Shown piece by piece: positions 1 through 7,374 of a stretch of 64,000 bases of DNA. The notes under the pieces are model-generated. The model was not told the DNA's origin. It worked only from the letters and a program-made list of their open reading frames with translations, and searched no databases. Source of the stretch: Prochlorococcus sp. AG-347-J22 (GTDB taxonomy: Bacteria; Cyanobacteriota; Cyanobacteriia; PCC-6307; Cyanobiaceae); the NCBI GenBank assembly GCA_003279005.1, contig QCBY01000007.1, positions 16,052 to 80,051 on the forward strand. The letters are read 5' to 3'. A program made the position numbers and the translations under genes. How positions within the stretch are numbered: the stretch's first letter is position 1; each line of letters begins with the position of its first letter.

Positions 1-46
1 ATATTATTTTTAATTAAGTAAAAATAACTTATAAGAATTTATTGAA

Positions 47-223
47 TTATCTTCTTCTTGCTTTCCTTCTTTGCTGCAATTTTCTCTTATATTTTTCAAT
101 AGGAGTTTCATGATGTCTTAGTCTTTTTAAATCAGCAAAAATGCCTGACTTGGAGACTTGTCTTTTAAATCTTCTGAGAGCGGATTCAATACCCTCATTT
201 TCACCTACTGTAACTTGAGTCAA
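47..223 (-). CDS. rpsU: 30S ribosomal protein S21
   Basis: This 58-residue basic protein starts at a TTG codon (223-221). It begins [19 protein letters not shown] and ends in an arginine-rich tail (QQRRKARRR), as the bS21 family does. bS21 sits on the 30S platform near the anti-Shine-Dalgarno end of 16S rRNA and helps initiation. Length and sequence match the family across the whole protein. The TTG start is supported by the conserved N-terminus and by the lack of any nearby upstream ATG or GTG in frame. It is transcribed toward the left edge of the window. Confidence 0.95.
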
Positions 224-312
224 AATTTAACAAATAAAAGCAATTATATCACTTAAACTGTTCTATTTATAGATATTTCCAAGTATTTTTTAAAAAATTT
301 TTTTAATGGTTA

Positions 313-774
313 TTATTTATTTTGAGCCCAATTAATAAAATTCTTTTTTGGGTTATTTATATCTTCTAGGTTTTCAAAGTAATTTTTTGACCAACTTTCC
401 TTTTTTAAACCAACAAATAACATCAAATTTAGAGGATATTGATCGCTATCTGAGCAATTCCTAAAATCATCTCTAAATAAAAATATTTCTTTTTTAAGAG
501 CAATAGCAATTCCTAGTTCGACCATGACGCCTTCATCAGGTGGATTCCCATTAACAATGGCGAAAATACAATCACATGATTTTAAATCCTCGAAATTTTT
601 TTTTGCTATTTCATAAGCCCAGTCTTTTTTATTAATAATTAAATTATTTGTTCTCTCAAAAGGCTCATAAACTTCTACATTTAGATTTTGAAAAATTTTA
701 ATGAATGCAGGTAATAGATCTTTTGTTTGTTTTGAGAATCCATATGGATTAGCTAAGTATAATTTTTTTTTCAA
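313..774 (-). CDS. nucleoside 2-deoxyribosyltransferase-like protein
   Basis: This 153-residue cytosolic protein has the hallmarks of the nucleoside 2-deoxyribosyltransferase (NDT) superfamily: an N-terminal YLANPYGF strand (residues 6-13), a central FAIVNGNPPDEG segment (71-82) and ELG at 86-88, where Glu86 fits the catalytic nucleophile. NDTs move 2-deoxyribose between nucleobases or hydrolyse nucleoside monophosphates. It overlaps the upstream phosphoribosyltransferase gene by 4 nt, so the two are probably translated together as a salvage pair. Substrate is not predictable. The fold assignment is good but the reaction is inferred. Confidence 0.75.
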   Translation of the reverse strand: MKKKLYLANPYGFSKQTKDLLPAFIKIFQNLNVEVYEPFERTNNLIINKKDWAYEIAKKNFEDLKSCDCIFAIVNGNPPDEGVMVELGIAIALKKEIFLFRDDFRNCSDSDQYPLNLMLFVGLKKESWSKNYFENLEDINNPKKNFINWAQNK

Positions 775-1166
775 TTTAAACCTCTCTTATTATAGTATTC
801 TTTTTCTTCATTAAATTCATTTTTTTTGTTTTCCCACGGAAAGACAATCCATTCTTTTTTATAAGATAAGAATACCGTATTCCACCAAATAGGTTTCTTT
901 TTACTAACTAGTACAAAGAAATTAGCCCCCTCAATATTCTTTAAATTCCCAAGTGTGAAGCCAGTTTCAAAAATATCATCTACGATAAGAGAATTTTTTA
1001 AGGGTTTTTCAATTAACTTAATATTTAATTTATGACTTAAAGCTACTGCTAGGCATAAACCACCTCTTGGAACTCCATATACTCCAGAAAATTTTTTAAA
1101 TTTGTATTTATTAGCAATATAATCAACACTTTTATCAAATTCATTCCAAGAAAAGTACCTGCTCAT
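771..1166 (-). CDS. purine-type phosphoribosyltransferase
   Basis: This 131-residue type I phosphoribosyltransferase has a GVPRGG loop (residues 31-36) and the PRPP-binding signature IVDDIFETGFTL (61-72). The closest functional class is the short xanthine/hypoxanthine-guanine PRTase group, which makes a nucleotide from a free base and PRPP. The C-terminal WWNTVF and WIVFPWE segments resemble the base-binding tail of Gpt-like enzymes. Its stop overlaps the start of the downstream NDT-like gene (4 nt), and a 60-residue hypothetical gene lies 5 nt upstream, so the three form one minus-strand unit. The exact base specificity is unknown. Confidence 0.8.
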   Translation of the reverse strand: MSRYFSWNEFDKSVDYIANKYKFKKFSGVYGVPRGGLCLAVALSHKLNIKLIEKPLKNSLIVDDIFETGFTLGNLKNIEGANFFVLVSKKKPIWWNTVFLSYKKEWIVFPWENKKNEFNEEKEYYNKRGLN

Positions 1167-1171
1167 GCTAA

Positions 1172-1354
1172 TTATTTTTTATTTTCAACTATTGGAGCAT
1201 AGTTTGCAGCTATTACACTTAAAAGTGCTACTATTTGTTCGTTAGGACAATTGGTTTCAAATTTTAATTTTTCACATTCTTTTATGATATTTGCATATAC
1301 TTCTTCTACAATTCCATTCATCTGAGTTTGGTTGAACGCATATGGCTTAGTCAT
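1172..1354 (-). CDS. conserved-looking small hypothetical protein (60 aa)
   Basis: I do not recognise this 60-residue protein. It is predicted soluble, mostly helical, with two cysteines (CEKL and TNCPNE) and an alanine-rich segment (LLSVIAANYAPIV) near the C-terminus. It starts with ATG at 1354-1352 and its stop is 5 nt from the start of the phosphoribosyltransferase gene, so it is probably the first gene of that operon. It has no signal peptide or membrane segment. Confidence 0.6.
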   Translation of the reverse strand: MTKPYAFNQTQMNGIVEEVYANIIKECEKLKFETNCPNEQIVALLSVIAANYAPIVENKK

Positions 1355-1427
1355 TTTTTTTTATGTATGTTTTTATCTTTACTTAAATATTAAATAAGTA
1401 AATGACTTTAGTCTGAAAAAAAAATAT

Positions 1428-1931
1428 TTATCTCCACATAGGGTCATTTTGAATGTTTTTTTCTATTGAATTTGGTCTATAGGTGTGTAGTTCTTCGATA
1501 TCCAAAGCCCATTTCTTTGAGTCTCCTTTTATGCTGTCACTATTAATTATATTTGCTAATGATACTCTTTTTCTGATTTTAAGAAGTCCAAAACAGGTCT
1601 CCCATGCTTCTTTATTTTTATATTTTTCTAACCAGAAATCAAATATTTTTTCTAATACGCTTAATGGAATATTAAAAGAAACCCCAATTGGAGGTTGATC
1701 TAAAAGCATATGATTTTTTTTTAAATCTGTGGTTAGATTATTTAAATTTAAATTTATTGCATTAAGAATTTCCTTAGCCGATTCTTCTCCAATTAATTCT
1801 TTTCTATGACATTCTAAAAGATTTTTATCATCTAGTATTTTCTTGTCACTATCTTTTATTCCGATAAGCCAAAAACCCTTATCATTAACTACACCACTAG
1901 CTAAAAACAGAAATAAATATCTAGTTTTCAA
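1428..1931 (-). CDS. hypothetical protein (167 aa)
   Basis: This is a 167-residue protein of unknown function. The first 25 residues (MKTRYLFLFLASGVVNDKGFWLIGI) are hydrophobic with aromatic residues, but they look more like a buried beta strand than a cleavable signal. The rest is soluble, with acidic and lysine-rich segments and a proline-containing DQPPIGVSFNIPL stretch near residue 80. It stands alone: about 70 bp separate it from the 60-aa gene and about 210 bp from the next gene upstream. Length and codon use are normal for the region, which supports a real gene. Confidence 0.65.
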   Translation of the reverse strand: MKTRYLFLFLASGVVNDKGFWLIGIKDSDKKILDDKNLLECHRKELIGEESAKEILNAINLNLNNLTTDLKKNHMLLDQPPIGVSFNIPLSVLEKIFDFWLEKYKNKEAWETCFGLLKIRKRVSLANIINSDSIKGDSKKWALDIEELHTYRPNSIEKNIQNDPMWR

Positions 1932-2143
1932 AGAAATACTATATTTTCTTATGTTTTAGCATTTATAAACAAAAAATAAAATAGCTATAAAATAAATCTA
2001 ATTAAAAGGAACAGAAAGGGTTAGGGTAAATAAGTATTTTATTGAGCTTTAATGATTTGCAAGAAATATTAAACTAATTCTTATAGTCTAATAGATTTAA
2101 TAAGGGATAAAAATTTAATGTTAATCAGGTGATACTGTAAAAC

Positions 2144-2368
2144 TTACTTTTGCTTGGGAAACAATTTCCCAATTTTTTCTTGTTGAATAGATTCTTTTTT
2201 AGTTCTTATTTTTTTATCTTCTATGGATTCTTTATTGGTACTTACTGCATAAATAACATAAAAAATCATTCCACTAAATATTAAGCCTATAAATAAAATA
2301 ATAATTCCAATAGGTTCTGTAGGACTATAAATTTTGAGGTTAATAGCGGAATTGAGTAAAACTATCAT
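2144..2368 (-). CDS. small single-pass membrane protein (74 aa)
   Basis: This 74-residue protein has one hydrophobic segment (about residues 18-42, PTEPIGIIILFIGLIFSGMI followed by FYVIYAV), then a charged lysine/glutamate tail (KKIRTKKESIQQEKIGKLF). The layout suggests one membrane span with a cytoplasmic basic tail. I do not recognise a family. It lies 32 bp downstream of another small membrane protein gene on the same strand and could be co-transcribed with it. Confidence 0.55.
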   Translation of the reverse strand: MIVLLNSAINLKIYSPTEPIGIIILFIGLIFSGMIFYVIYAVSTNKESIEDKKIRTKKESIQQEKIGKLFPKQK

Positions 2369-2400
2369 TAAAAGAAATTTATTTAATAAACGATTTTTGT

Positions 2401-2622
2401 TTATTTAATTTCTTCATAACCAATGAAGGTTACGTTATCAGAATTTTTATATCCAGTAGCTGCTTCTTGAGGATTTTGAGCATCCATGCTTCTGGCTTTT
2501 GCATGGATCATATTGAATGGAAAAATAACAGCGCCAACAAAAAAATGCAGTATTAAAAAATCAGATGGCAATCCGTTTGTCCAATCAGGGAAGAAAAGAA
2601 GTGTCGAAAAAGAATGTTCCAT
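2401..2622 (-). CDS. small membrane protein (73 aa)
   Basis: This 73-residue protein has a hydrophobic middle (about residues 20-38, DFLILHFFVGAVIFPFNMIH) and a polar C-terminus ending NVTFIGYEEIK. An aromatic-rich start (FFPDWTNG) precedes the membrane segment. The general look is that of a small thylakoid-associated cyanobacterial protein, but I cannot assign it to a known photosystem subunit. A 70-codon open frame on the opposite strand overlaps it and is a shadow. Confidence 0.55.
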   Translation of the reverse strand: MEHSFSTLLFFPDWTNGLPSDFLILHFFVGAVIFPFNMIHAKARSMDAQNPQEAATGYKNSDNVTFIGYEEIK

Positions 2623-2786
2623 ATTATCAAAAACAGAAAAATACTTATTGATACTATTACTAAGTTCAATATGTATTTGTTTATATTTAATAAATTGAAA
2701 TTTAAATTATCTTATAGATGATTTGATTTGTATTAAAGATTTAGTTATTATCAAATAAAAATAAACAATTTTAATAACTAAGTCGA

Positions 2787-3188
2787 TTGTATAGATTCCT
2801 TTTTTGCTTTATATTTGCTGCATTTCTTTTGTTACATCCTTTAAATACTTTTGCTTCTCATACATCTGATCCAACAGTTAGTCTTCTTCAGAGCAGAATA
2901 TCAAATAATTTTTCAGAGAAATTTTGTAGTGCCATACAAAATGGTTTGTCAAAGGATGAAGCTATGACTTCAGCCATAATTAAGACTGAAAATATTGTTT
3001 CATTTTCATATAATCCTCAAAAAAAATGGATTGAAAAAGAGGATTTAGCTAATCAAATTTCTATAAAAGTAATAAATGAATGTGGTTGGTCGTTTGGACT
3101 AAATGGTAAAGAGGGCATTGATTATTTTAGATCGTATTTTTTGGAAATTTACGATAAAACAACGCCAGAAAAAAAATTATCTAGTTAA
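2787..3188 (+). CDS. exported hypothetical protein (133 aa)
   Basis: The gene starts at TTG (2787). The first 24 residues form a clear Sec signal peptide: a basic start (MYR), a hydrophobic core (FLFCFIFAAFLLLHPL) and an AxA-like site near NTFASHTS. The mature part is about 110 residues, soluble, with two cysteines (KFCSAIQNG and NECGW) that could pair after export. A second small gene starts 9 nt downstream on the same strand. Function is unknown. The signal peptide is visible; the periplasmic or lumenal location is inferred. Confidence 0.6.
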   Translation: MYRFLFCFIFAAFLLLHPLNTFASHTSDPTVSLLQSRISNNFSEKFCSAIQNGLSKDEAMTSAIIKTENIVSFSYNPQKKWIEKEDLANQISIKVINECGWSFGLNGKEGIDYFRSYFLEIYDKTTPEKKLSS

Positions 3189-3197
3189 TTTAATTTT

Positions 3198-3395
3198 ATG
3201 AATAATAATATTTCTGATAAAAACGTCATAATTATTATATTGGTAACTATTTTTATTGTATTTGCTTTTATTTTCTCCGTTAAATCTCCTGAAAGAAAGG
3301 TTATTGAATCACCAATTATGTGGAAAGAGGACTTTTCCAATATCTCATTCTTTGATAATAAAAAGAATGTATTAGAAAATTATTTTTATATTTAA
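3198..3395 (+). CDS. small single-pass membrane protein (65 aa)
   Basis: This 65-residue protein has one strongly hydrophobic N-terminal span (about residues 9-28, NVIIIILVTIFIVFAFIF) and then a polar tail with several aromatic residues (MWKEDF, ISFFDN, ENYFYI). It follows the exported 133-aa protein gene by 9 nt, so they probably share a transcript. I do not recognise a family. Confidence 0.5.
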   Translation: MNNNISDKNVIIIILVTIFIVFAFIFSVKSPERKVIESPIMWKEDFSNISFFDNKKNVLENYFYI

Positions 3396-3515
3396 GGAAA
3401 ATCTTATCTAAATAATATTTACTAACTAATAAAATAAATTAATAAAACAATTTTTTTAAAAAGATTATTATTAATTTATTTATAAAATCTATATTTATAA
3501 ATCTATATTAATTAA

Positions 3516-3857
3516 TTAATTTATATAGTTCAGTAAAACTGATGCAAGCTTTAAATCATCATTAAACCAAGCTCTAATTGCCATAGACCTTCTTGGGTCA
3601 TAAAATTTCTGAGTCCTGTACCAATCAAGTACTTCAGAATCTGACTTTTTACCATTACAAGATAAACAACATGGAACGCAATTACTCGTAATACTTTTAC
3701 CACCCTTAGACATTGGATGTAAATGATCAAGTGATTCAGAAGGTTTTCCGCAATAAATACATTTATTTTTGGTTATTTTATGTAGTGATTCTCTCCAGTT
3801 TTTATTACTAATTTTTGGGCATAGCTGATCAAGGTAAATTGCATCATCTTTATGCAT
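3516..3857 (-). CDS. HNH endonuclease domain protein
   Basis: This 113-residue stand-alone HNH protein carries a zinc-binding pair CIYC (residues 33-36) and CLSC (64-67), and the core LDHLHP (43-48), in which a histidine is the metal-activating base, followed by an N-containing segment (ITSNCVPCC) and a terminal N at 68. This is the McrA/HNH_5-like fold that cuts DNA with a metal ion. There is no DNA-recognition domain beyond short flanks, and no methyltransferase, intron or phage gene next to it. Family assignment is firm; the biological role is unknown. Confidence 0.8.
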   Translation of the reverse strand: MHKDDAIYLDQLCPKISNKNWRESLHKITKNKCIYCGKPSESLDHLHPMSKGGKSITSNCVPCCLSCNGKKSDSEVLDWYRTQKFYDPRRSMAIRAWFNDDLKLASVLLNYIN

Positions 3858-3995
3858 TATAATCTTGATAATTAAGTAAATAATAACATTTTCCGTAAAG
3901 GTTTGATTTTTTATTTTTTCAAACTACTAAATAAATTAGAAATTTTGATATTATTTATTAAAAATTATTTTTTTATGAAGTAAAAATTATATTTA

Positions 3996-4808
3996 ATGCT
4001 GACAACTTATTTATATTTGCAAATTAATAATGATTCTAATTTACATAACAAGTTTTTAATATTTTTCATTTCTTTTATTTCTAATACATTTTCAGCTATC
4101 TCTGGAGGAGGTGCAGGATTAATTCAATTACCTGCTTTGCTTTTATCTGGCATACCTTATTATCAAGCTCTTGCTACTCATAAAATCGCAACAGTTGCTC
4201 TTGGTTTAGGAGGATCTATAAGGAATTTAAAATCTTTGAAAAACGATATTGAAGTTATTAATCAAATATTATTTTTTGGAACCCCTGGAGTTGTTATTGG
4301 GGCATCGATTGTGAAATTCCTTTCAGAACAATATCTGTATTTAATATTGGGTATTTTTTCAATTATTTTAGCTATTTATTCATTTTGTAAACCTAGTTTA
4401 GGGTTGAATTCAACTGAAATTAATATCAAGCAATCTTTGAAATTAAGGTTTGTAATTCCCATTTTTCTAATTGGTATTCTTAATGGATCTGTCTCTTCAG
4501 GTACTGGTTTATTGGTGACTATTTTATTAATTAAAACTTTCAAGATGGATTTTCTTAGAGCAGTTAGTTCAACTTTTTTTACTGTGGGCATTTTCTGGAA
4601 TGCAATAGGAGCATTTTTTTTAAGTCGGATTGGCTCCTTACCTATAAATTTATTAGTTATTCTTATATTTGGTTCTTTTGCAGGAGGCTATTTTGGTGCT
4701 CATTTATCTAAATTAAAAGGGAATAAACTTATAAAGAAAATCTTTACAATAGTTTGTTTCCTAGTAGGTCTTAGTTTATTAATCAAGTCAATTAATTCTT
4801 TAAAATGA
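3996..4808 (+). CDS. TauE/SafE (TSUP) family membrane permease
   Basis: This 270-residue polytopic protein has about eight hydrophobic segments in two repeated halves. The first half has the glycine-rich family motif SGGGAGLIQLPALLLSG (residues 36-52) and the second half an equivalent SSGTGLLVTILLIK segment. TSUP proteins move small anions such as sulfite, sulfoacetate or organosulfur compounds across the cytoplasmic membrane. Neighbours give no clue to substrate. The annotated ATG at 3996 leaves a short polar leader before the first helix; no better start is visible. Confidence 0.8.
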   Translation: MLTTYLYLQINNDSNLHNKFLIFFISFISNTFSAISGGGAGLIQLPALLLSGIPYYQALATHKIATVALGLGGSIRNLKSLKNDIEVINQILFFGTPGVVIGASIVKFLSEQYLYLILGIFSIILAIYSFCKPSLGLNSTEINIKQSLKLRFVIPIFLIGILNGSVSSGTGLLVTILLIKTFKMDFLRAVSSTFFTVGIFWNAIGAFFLSRIGSLPINLLVILIFGSFAGGYFGAHLSKLKGNKLIKKIFTIVCFLVGLSLLIKSINSLK

Positions 4809-4809
4809 T

Positions 4810-4893
4810 TTAACTTAATGCAAAAGTTAAAACTGCTGTTGTAGTTAAAAAAAGTCCTAAAGCTGCTGTTGCAGTTAATAGTGATAAATTCAT
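4810..4893 (-). CDS. candidate 27-aa hydrophobic microprotein
   Basis: A 28-codon open frame starts at ATG (4893-4891) and ends at TAA (4812-4810), just after the convergent permease gene. The peptide starts MNLSLLTATAALGLFLTT and ends LTFALS, so almost all of it is a single membrane span rich in Ala, Leu and Thr. Size and composition resemble the small single-helix subunits of photosynthetic complexes, but it does not match PsbM, PetM, PetN or PsaM as I know them. No clear Shine-Dalgarno precedes it. It may be real but is unproven. Confidence 0.4.
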   Translation of the reverse strand: MNLSLLTATAALGLFLTTTAVLTFALS

Positions 4894-4995
4894 TTTAAGA
4901 AAAATTTTAAAAATATTAATTTTCTTCAATGACTGAAGATGTATTAGAAAATACTTTTACCTAAATATTCTAATTAATGTGATTTAGTAAAAAGT

Positions 4996-5025
4996 AAAAA
5001 AAAAAGGCCTCACATTTGTGAGACC
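4996..5025 (-). terminator. intrinsic terminator of a minus-strand RNA
   Basis: Read on the minus strand, a hairpin GGTCTCAC-AAAT-GTGAGGCC (5025-5006) with an eight-pair stem (one G-U) is followed at once by a run of ten U (5005-4996). This is a textbook rho-independent terminator. No gene on the minus strand is close enough upstream to explain it: the nearest gene to the right is on the plus strand. Confidence 0.8.
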
Positions 5026-5108
5026 GGGTGATGGGGAACCTTATTTTTAAACCAATTTTTATAAAAATGCAACCCCCCATCAGTAGTGGCATTAGATTTA
5101 CTTTTACA
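4996..5108 (-). ncRNA. candidate structured small RNA, minus strand
   Basis: The DNA to the right of the minus-strand terminator has no credible gene on that strand but can fold: CCCCATC (near 5031-5037) can pair with GATGGGG (near 5074-5081), closing a loop that includes a small A+T palindrome. The terminator hairpin ends the RNA at about 4996. The 5' end is not known; a start near 5150 would give an RNA of about 150 nt. No match to Yfr1, Yfr2-type, 6S, tmRNA or signal recognition particle RNA could be made by eye. Confidence 0.5.
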
Positions 5109-5131
5109 CACTACAGATAGTGGTTTTTTTT
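5006..5131 (+). ncRNA. candidate structured small RNA, plus strand, antisense to the minus-strand RNA
   Basis: The plus strand of the same segment also folds: hairpin 5006-5025, then TGATGGGG (about 5029-5036) pairing with CCCCATCA (about 5075-5082), then the terminator hairpin at 5109-5122 and a U run. The segment CAGTAGTG just after the second stem is nearly complementary to CACTACAG in the terminator, so an antiterminator is possible. It could be the 3' end of the permease transcript or a separate RNA. A 29-codon frame (5031-5120) lies inside it but looks incidental. Confidence 0.45.
5109..5131 (+). terminator. intrinsic terminator, plus strand
   Basis: The stem CACTA-CAGA-TAGTG (5109-5122) is followed by G and a run of about ten T (5123 onward). 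The stem is short (5 bp) but the U run is long. It would end any plus-strand RNA crossing the segment, including read-through from the permease gene ending at 4808. Confidence 0.65.
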
Positions 5132-5294
5132 TTAAATTATTTAATTGTCTTCTAATAGTGATAATGTTTTGTAATATTTTTAATTTTTGGCAATAAAATT
5201 AATTTAAAGTTTGAATATTTTTTTCCCTTTCAAGCTTGTTTATGGTTCGATCCAATGTATTATTCGTAAAAGTGTTCGATAATTTTAAAAATTA

Positions 5295-5522
5295 ATGATT
5301 GAATTAACACTTCTTGCACTTTTAAATTTCGTCGGGGATAATTTTTGTAATTATAGAGACTTAGGTCATGATAACTATAAGTCTTTACTACTTTCTTATA
5401 GTGATGCAAGCGAAAAGTATGGTCCTTTAGAAGTGAAAAAAGTTATTGAAAAATCGGAAAATTTCAAAGTCGCTGCAATTGCAATTGCTGCTATTAAATG
5501 CCCTCAGCATATTATGGAATAA
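5295..5522 (+). CDS. hypothetical protein (75 aa)
   Basis: This 75-residue protein of unknown function starts at ATG 5295. The N-terminus is mildly hydrophobic (MIELTLLALLNFVGDNF); the rest is soluble and helical, with a cysteine near each end (NFCNYRD and IKCPQH). It overlaps the following gene by 1 nt (TAATG at 5520-5524), which strongly suggests translational coupling and supports both as real genes. Confidence 0.6.
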   Translation: MIELTLLALLNFVGDNFCNYRDLGHDNYKSLLLSYSDASEKYGPLEVKKVIEKSENFKVAAIAIAAIKCPQHIME

Positions 5523-5788
5523 TGAAATTCGAAGTAAAAACTGAAAAAGATGACCTCTCCAAATCCTCTATTTATTTCTTTTTATCTATTGTAATTATTG
5601 CATTAATAGTAATTCTCACTAATATTTCTATAAAACTTGGAAAGATTTCAAGAAATTATGAGATCAGTTATCTTTGTAAGCTCATTTTAATTGAAAAAAC
5701 TTCCTTAAATTTCAATAAATTATCAAAATTGACTAATCAAACTAATAAGCAAAAAATGTGGGATTTATGTAGAGAAATTGTTAAATAA
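5522..5788 (+). CDS. small single-pass membrane protein (88 aa)
   Basis: An upstream in-frame start exists at 5498, but ATG at 5522 overlaps the previous stop as TAATG and gives the cleaner N-terminus MKFEVKTEKDDLSKSS. One membrane span follows (about residues 18-37, IYFFLSIVIIALIVILTNIS), then a charged soluble part of about 50 residues with three cysteines. The family is not recognised. It is convergent with the ABC exporter genes that start just 4 nt beyond its stop. Confidence 0.55.
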   Translation: MKFEVKTEKDDLSKSSIYFFLSIVIIALIVILTNISIKLGKISRNYEISYLCKLILIEKTSLNFNKLSKLTNQTNKQKMWDLCREIVK

Positions 5789-5791
5789 AAA

Positions 5792-6586
5792 TTAGCTTGA
5801 GGCTGATGTGTAATATCTCAGAGCAAATAACCAAAATCTTCTTGAAACAATAAAAAATATTCCAGAAACAACTATCTCTAATAATATTTTCCATAGTTGG
5901 GCGAGACCCAAGAATACTTCAGAAGGGATTGTTGTTATAAATGCTATTGGTATAAAAATACTAAAGAATATTCTTAATGAAAATGAAAAGGAATTCAGTG
6001 GGAACCTTCCTATGTAAAGAAATGAACGTAAAACTTCAGTAGCATTCCAAGTTTTAACGAACCATATTGTTGTTGTTGAAATTAAAAACCATAAACTGTA
6101 TAGAATTAATATTGAACAAAGTAAGGTAGTGAGACAAAGAATAAAAAACCCAATATTTATATTTATTTGATTAATTCCTGTGCAATATAATAGTAAGGCA
6201 ACTCCCAATATTATTTCTAAAAGCCCAGATGGTGAAATTTTTTTTAATGAAATAAAAAATTGACTATCTAAAGGTTTGAGAAGAACAAAATCCAAAGTAC
6301 CCTCTCTAATATGTTTTACTATTTCTGTGAGATTTGGATTGAACCAAGTATTGGTAATTCCATTTAAAATTGTGTAAATCCCTTGAATAATAAGTGCTTG
6401 TTCAAATTTCCAGCCTCCGATATTATCAGTACTTTGAAAAAAAATAGTTAATAAAAATAGGCTACCTATCAAACTTAGTATCGCAGTTATAAAATCGATT
6501 ATTATGTTAGTTTTATATTCTAATTCTGAAGCTATAGACGTTTGTAAAAATAAAGAATAGATTTTTAAATATTTTTTTATATTCAT
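5792..6586 (-). CDS. ABC-2 type exporter permease (COG3694/COG4587-like)
   Basis: This is a polytopic membrane protein of 264 residues with about six hydrophobic segments, resembling the uncharacterised ABC-2 permeases of COG3694/COG4587. The open frame extends to 6625, but ATG at 6586-6584 overlaps the upstream permease stop by 4 nt (ATGA) and gives MNIKKYLKIYSLFLQTSIA, so I prefer it. The motif REGTLDFVLLKPLDSQFF, typical of this family between membrane segments, lies near residue 83. It is the third gene of a three-gene export system. Confidence 0.8.
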   Translation of the reverse strand: MNIKKYLKIYSLFLQTSIASELEYKTNIIIDFITAILSLIGSLFLLTIFFQSTDNIGGWKFEQALIIQGIYTILNGITNTWFNPNLTEIVKHIREGTLDFVLLKPLDSQFFISLKKISPSGLLEIILGVALLLYCTGINQININIGFFILCLTTLLCSILILYSLWFLISTTTIWFVKTWNATEVLRSFLYIGRFPLNSFSFSLRIFFSIFIPIAFITTIPSEVFLGLAQLWKILLEIVVSGIFFIVSRRFWLFALRYYTSASS

Positions 6587-7374
6587 GAACCCATTGCAGT
6601 ATATTTTTTTGTACCCATAGACCATATCTTTCTAAATGTTGGGAAAAGAATTGAGATCCAAAATAGCTGCATAATAAACCCCTCAATTATGTTGGTTTTG
6701 TTTCCAGATAATAAATTTGCAGGAAAATCAATCAAGTAAGGAAATGGAGTTATATATATCCATGATTTTACATATTCTGGAAATGATATCACTGGTGCTA
6801 AAAGACCTGAAAGGAAGAGAGTTGGGATAAAAAATAATCTCTCTACAGAAGAAGCCTTTTCTGTCCAGAAACATAAACAAGCAATAATTGATTGAATTAG
6901 AAATTGAATTAAGAAGGAAAAAAATGTAGATATGCATGATAGTAAGAAAATACCTATGTTCGGTACCCAAAAACTCTCTCGATTAAAAATGAAAAAAATT
7001 AAAGCGATAATTATTGCAAAAGGGAAGCGTGTAATTTGCTCTGCTAAATGTTGAGCAATATATCTAAAGAAAGGGTTTAAAGGCTGAATCAAATATGGGG
7101 AGATTTTACCTAAAAGAGCATCTTCTTCAAAAGTAAAGACAACCCAAACCACAGAAAATTGTCTTACAAAGAATGCACTCAAAAAATATCTAGAAAGCAT
7201 TACATTACTTAAATTTATAGATTCGTTTAAGTTGTTATTTGTCCATATATTAAGCATGAAAAAAGGTATGATTCCTGATATTGCCCATAAGGCTATTTCA
7301 ACTCTGTATTCCAACATGTTTGAATATTGTACTTTTAATAAAGTTATTATTTTATTTCTGTTCAAATAAGACAT
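6583..7374 (-). CDS. ABC-2 type exporter permease (COG4587/COG3694-like)
   Basis: This 263-residue membrane protein has about six hydrophobic segments and the loop LLGKISPYLIQPLNPFFRYI (near residues 84-103), which matches the equivalent loop of its partner permease (GTLDFVLLKPLDSQFF). The two are paralogues that probably form a heterodimer. The ATPase gene stop (7375-7377) directly abuts its ATG (7374-7372), so the unit ATPase-permease-permease is tightly coupled. Substrate unknown. Confidence 0.82.
   Translation of the reverse strand: MSYLNRNKIITLLKVQYSNMLEYRVEIALWAISGIIPFFMLNIWTNNNLNESINLSNVMLSRYFLSAFFVRQFSVVWVVFTFEEDALLGKISPYLIQPLNPFFRYIAQHLAEQITRFPFAIIIALIFFIFNRESFWVPNIGIFLLSCISTFFSFLIQFLIQSIIACLCFWTEKASSVERLFFIPTLFLSGLLAPVISFPEYVKSWIYITPFPYLIDFPANLLSGNKTNIIEGFIMQLFWISILFPTFRKIWSMGTKKYTAMGS

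Noticed and set aside
2486..2698. 70-codon plus-strand frame opposite the 73-aa membrane protein gene
   Set aside because: It is antisense to a more coherent gene, rich in Lys/Ser with no recognisable fold, and looks like a shadow of an A+T-rich coding region.
3516..3857. HNH gene as part of a mobile intron or restriction system
   Set aside because: No methyltransferase, group I intron structure, integrase or inverted repeats can be seen nearby.
5031..5120. 29-codon plus-strand frame inside the structured RNA segment
   Set aside because: The stop lies in the terminator loop, there is no clear ribosome-binding site, and the sequence is fixed by the hairpins rather than by protein need.
5498..5522. 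Upstream start of the 88-aa membrane protein gene
   Set aside because: It would overlap the previous gene by 25 bp; the ATG at 5522 makes the typical 1-nt TAATG overlap.
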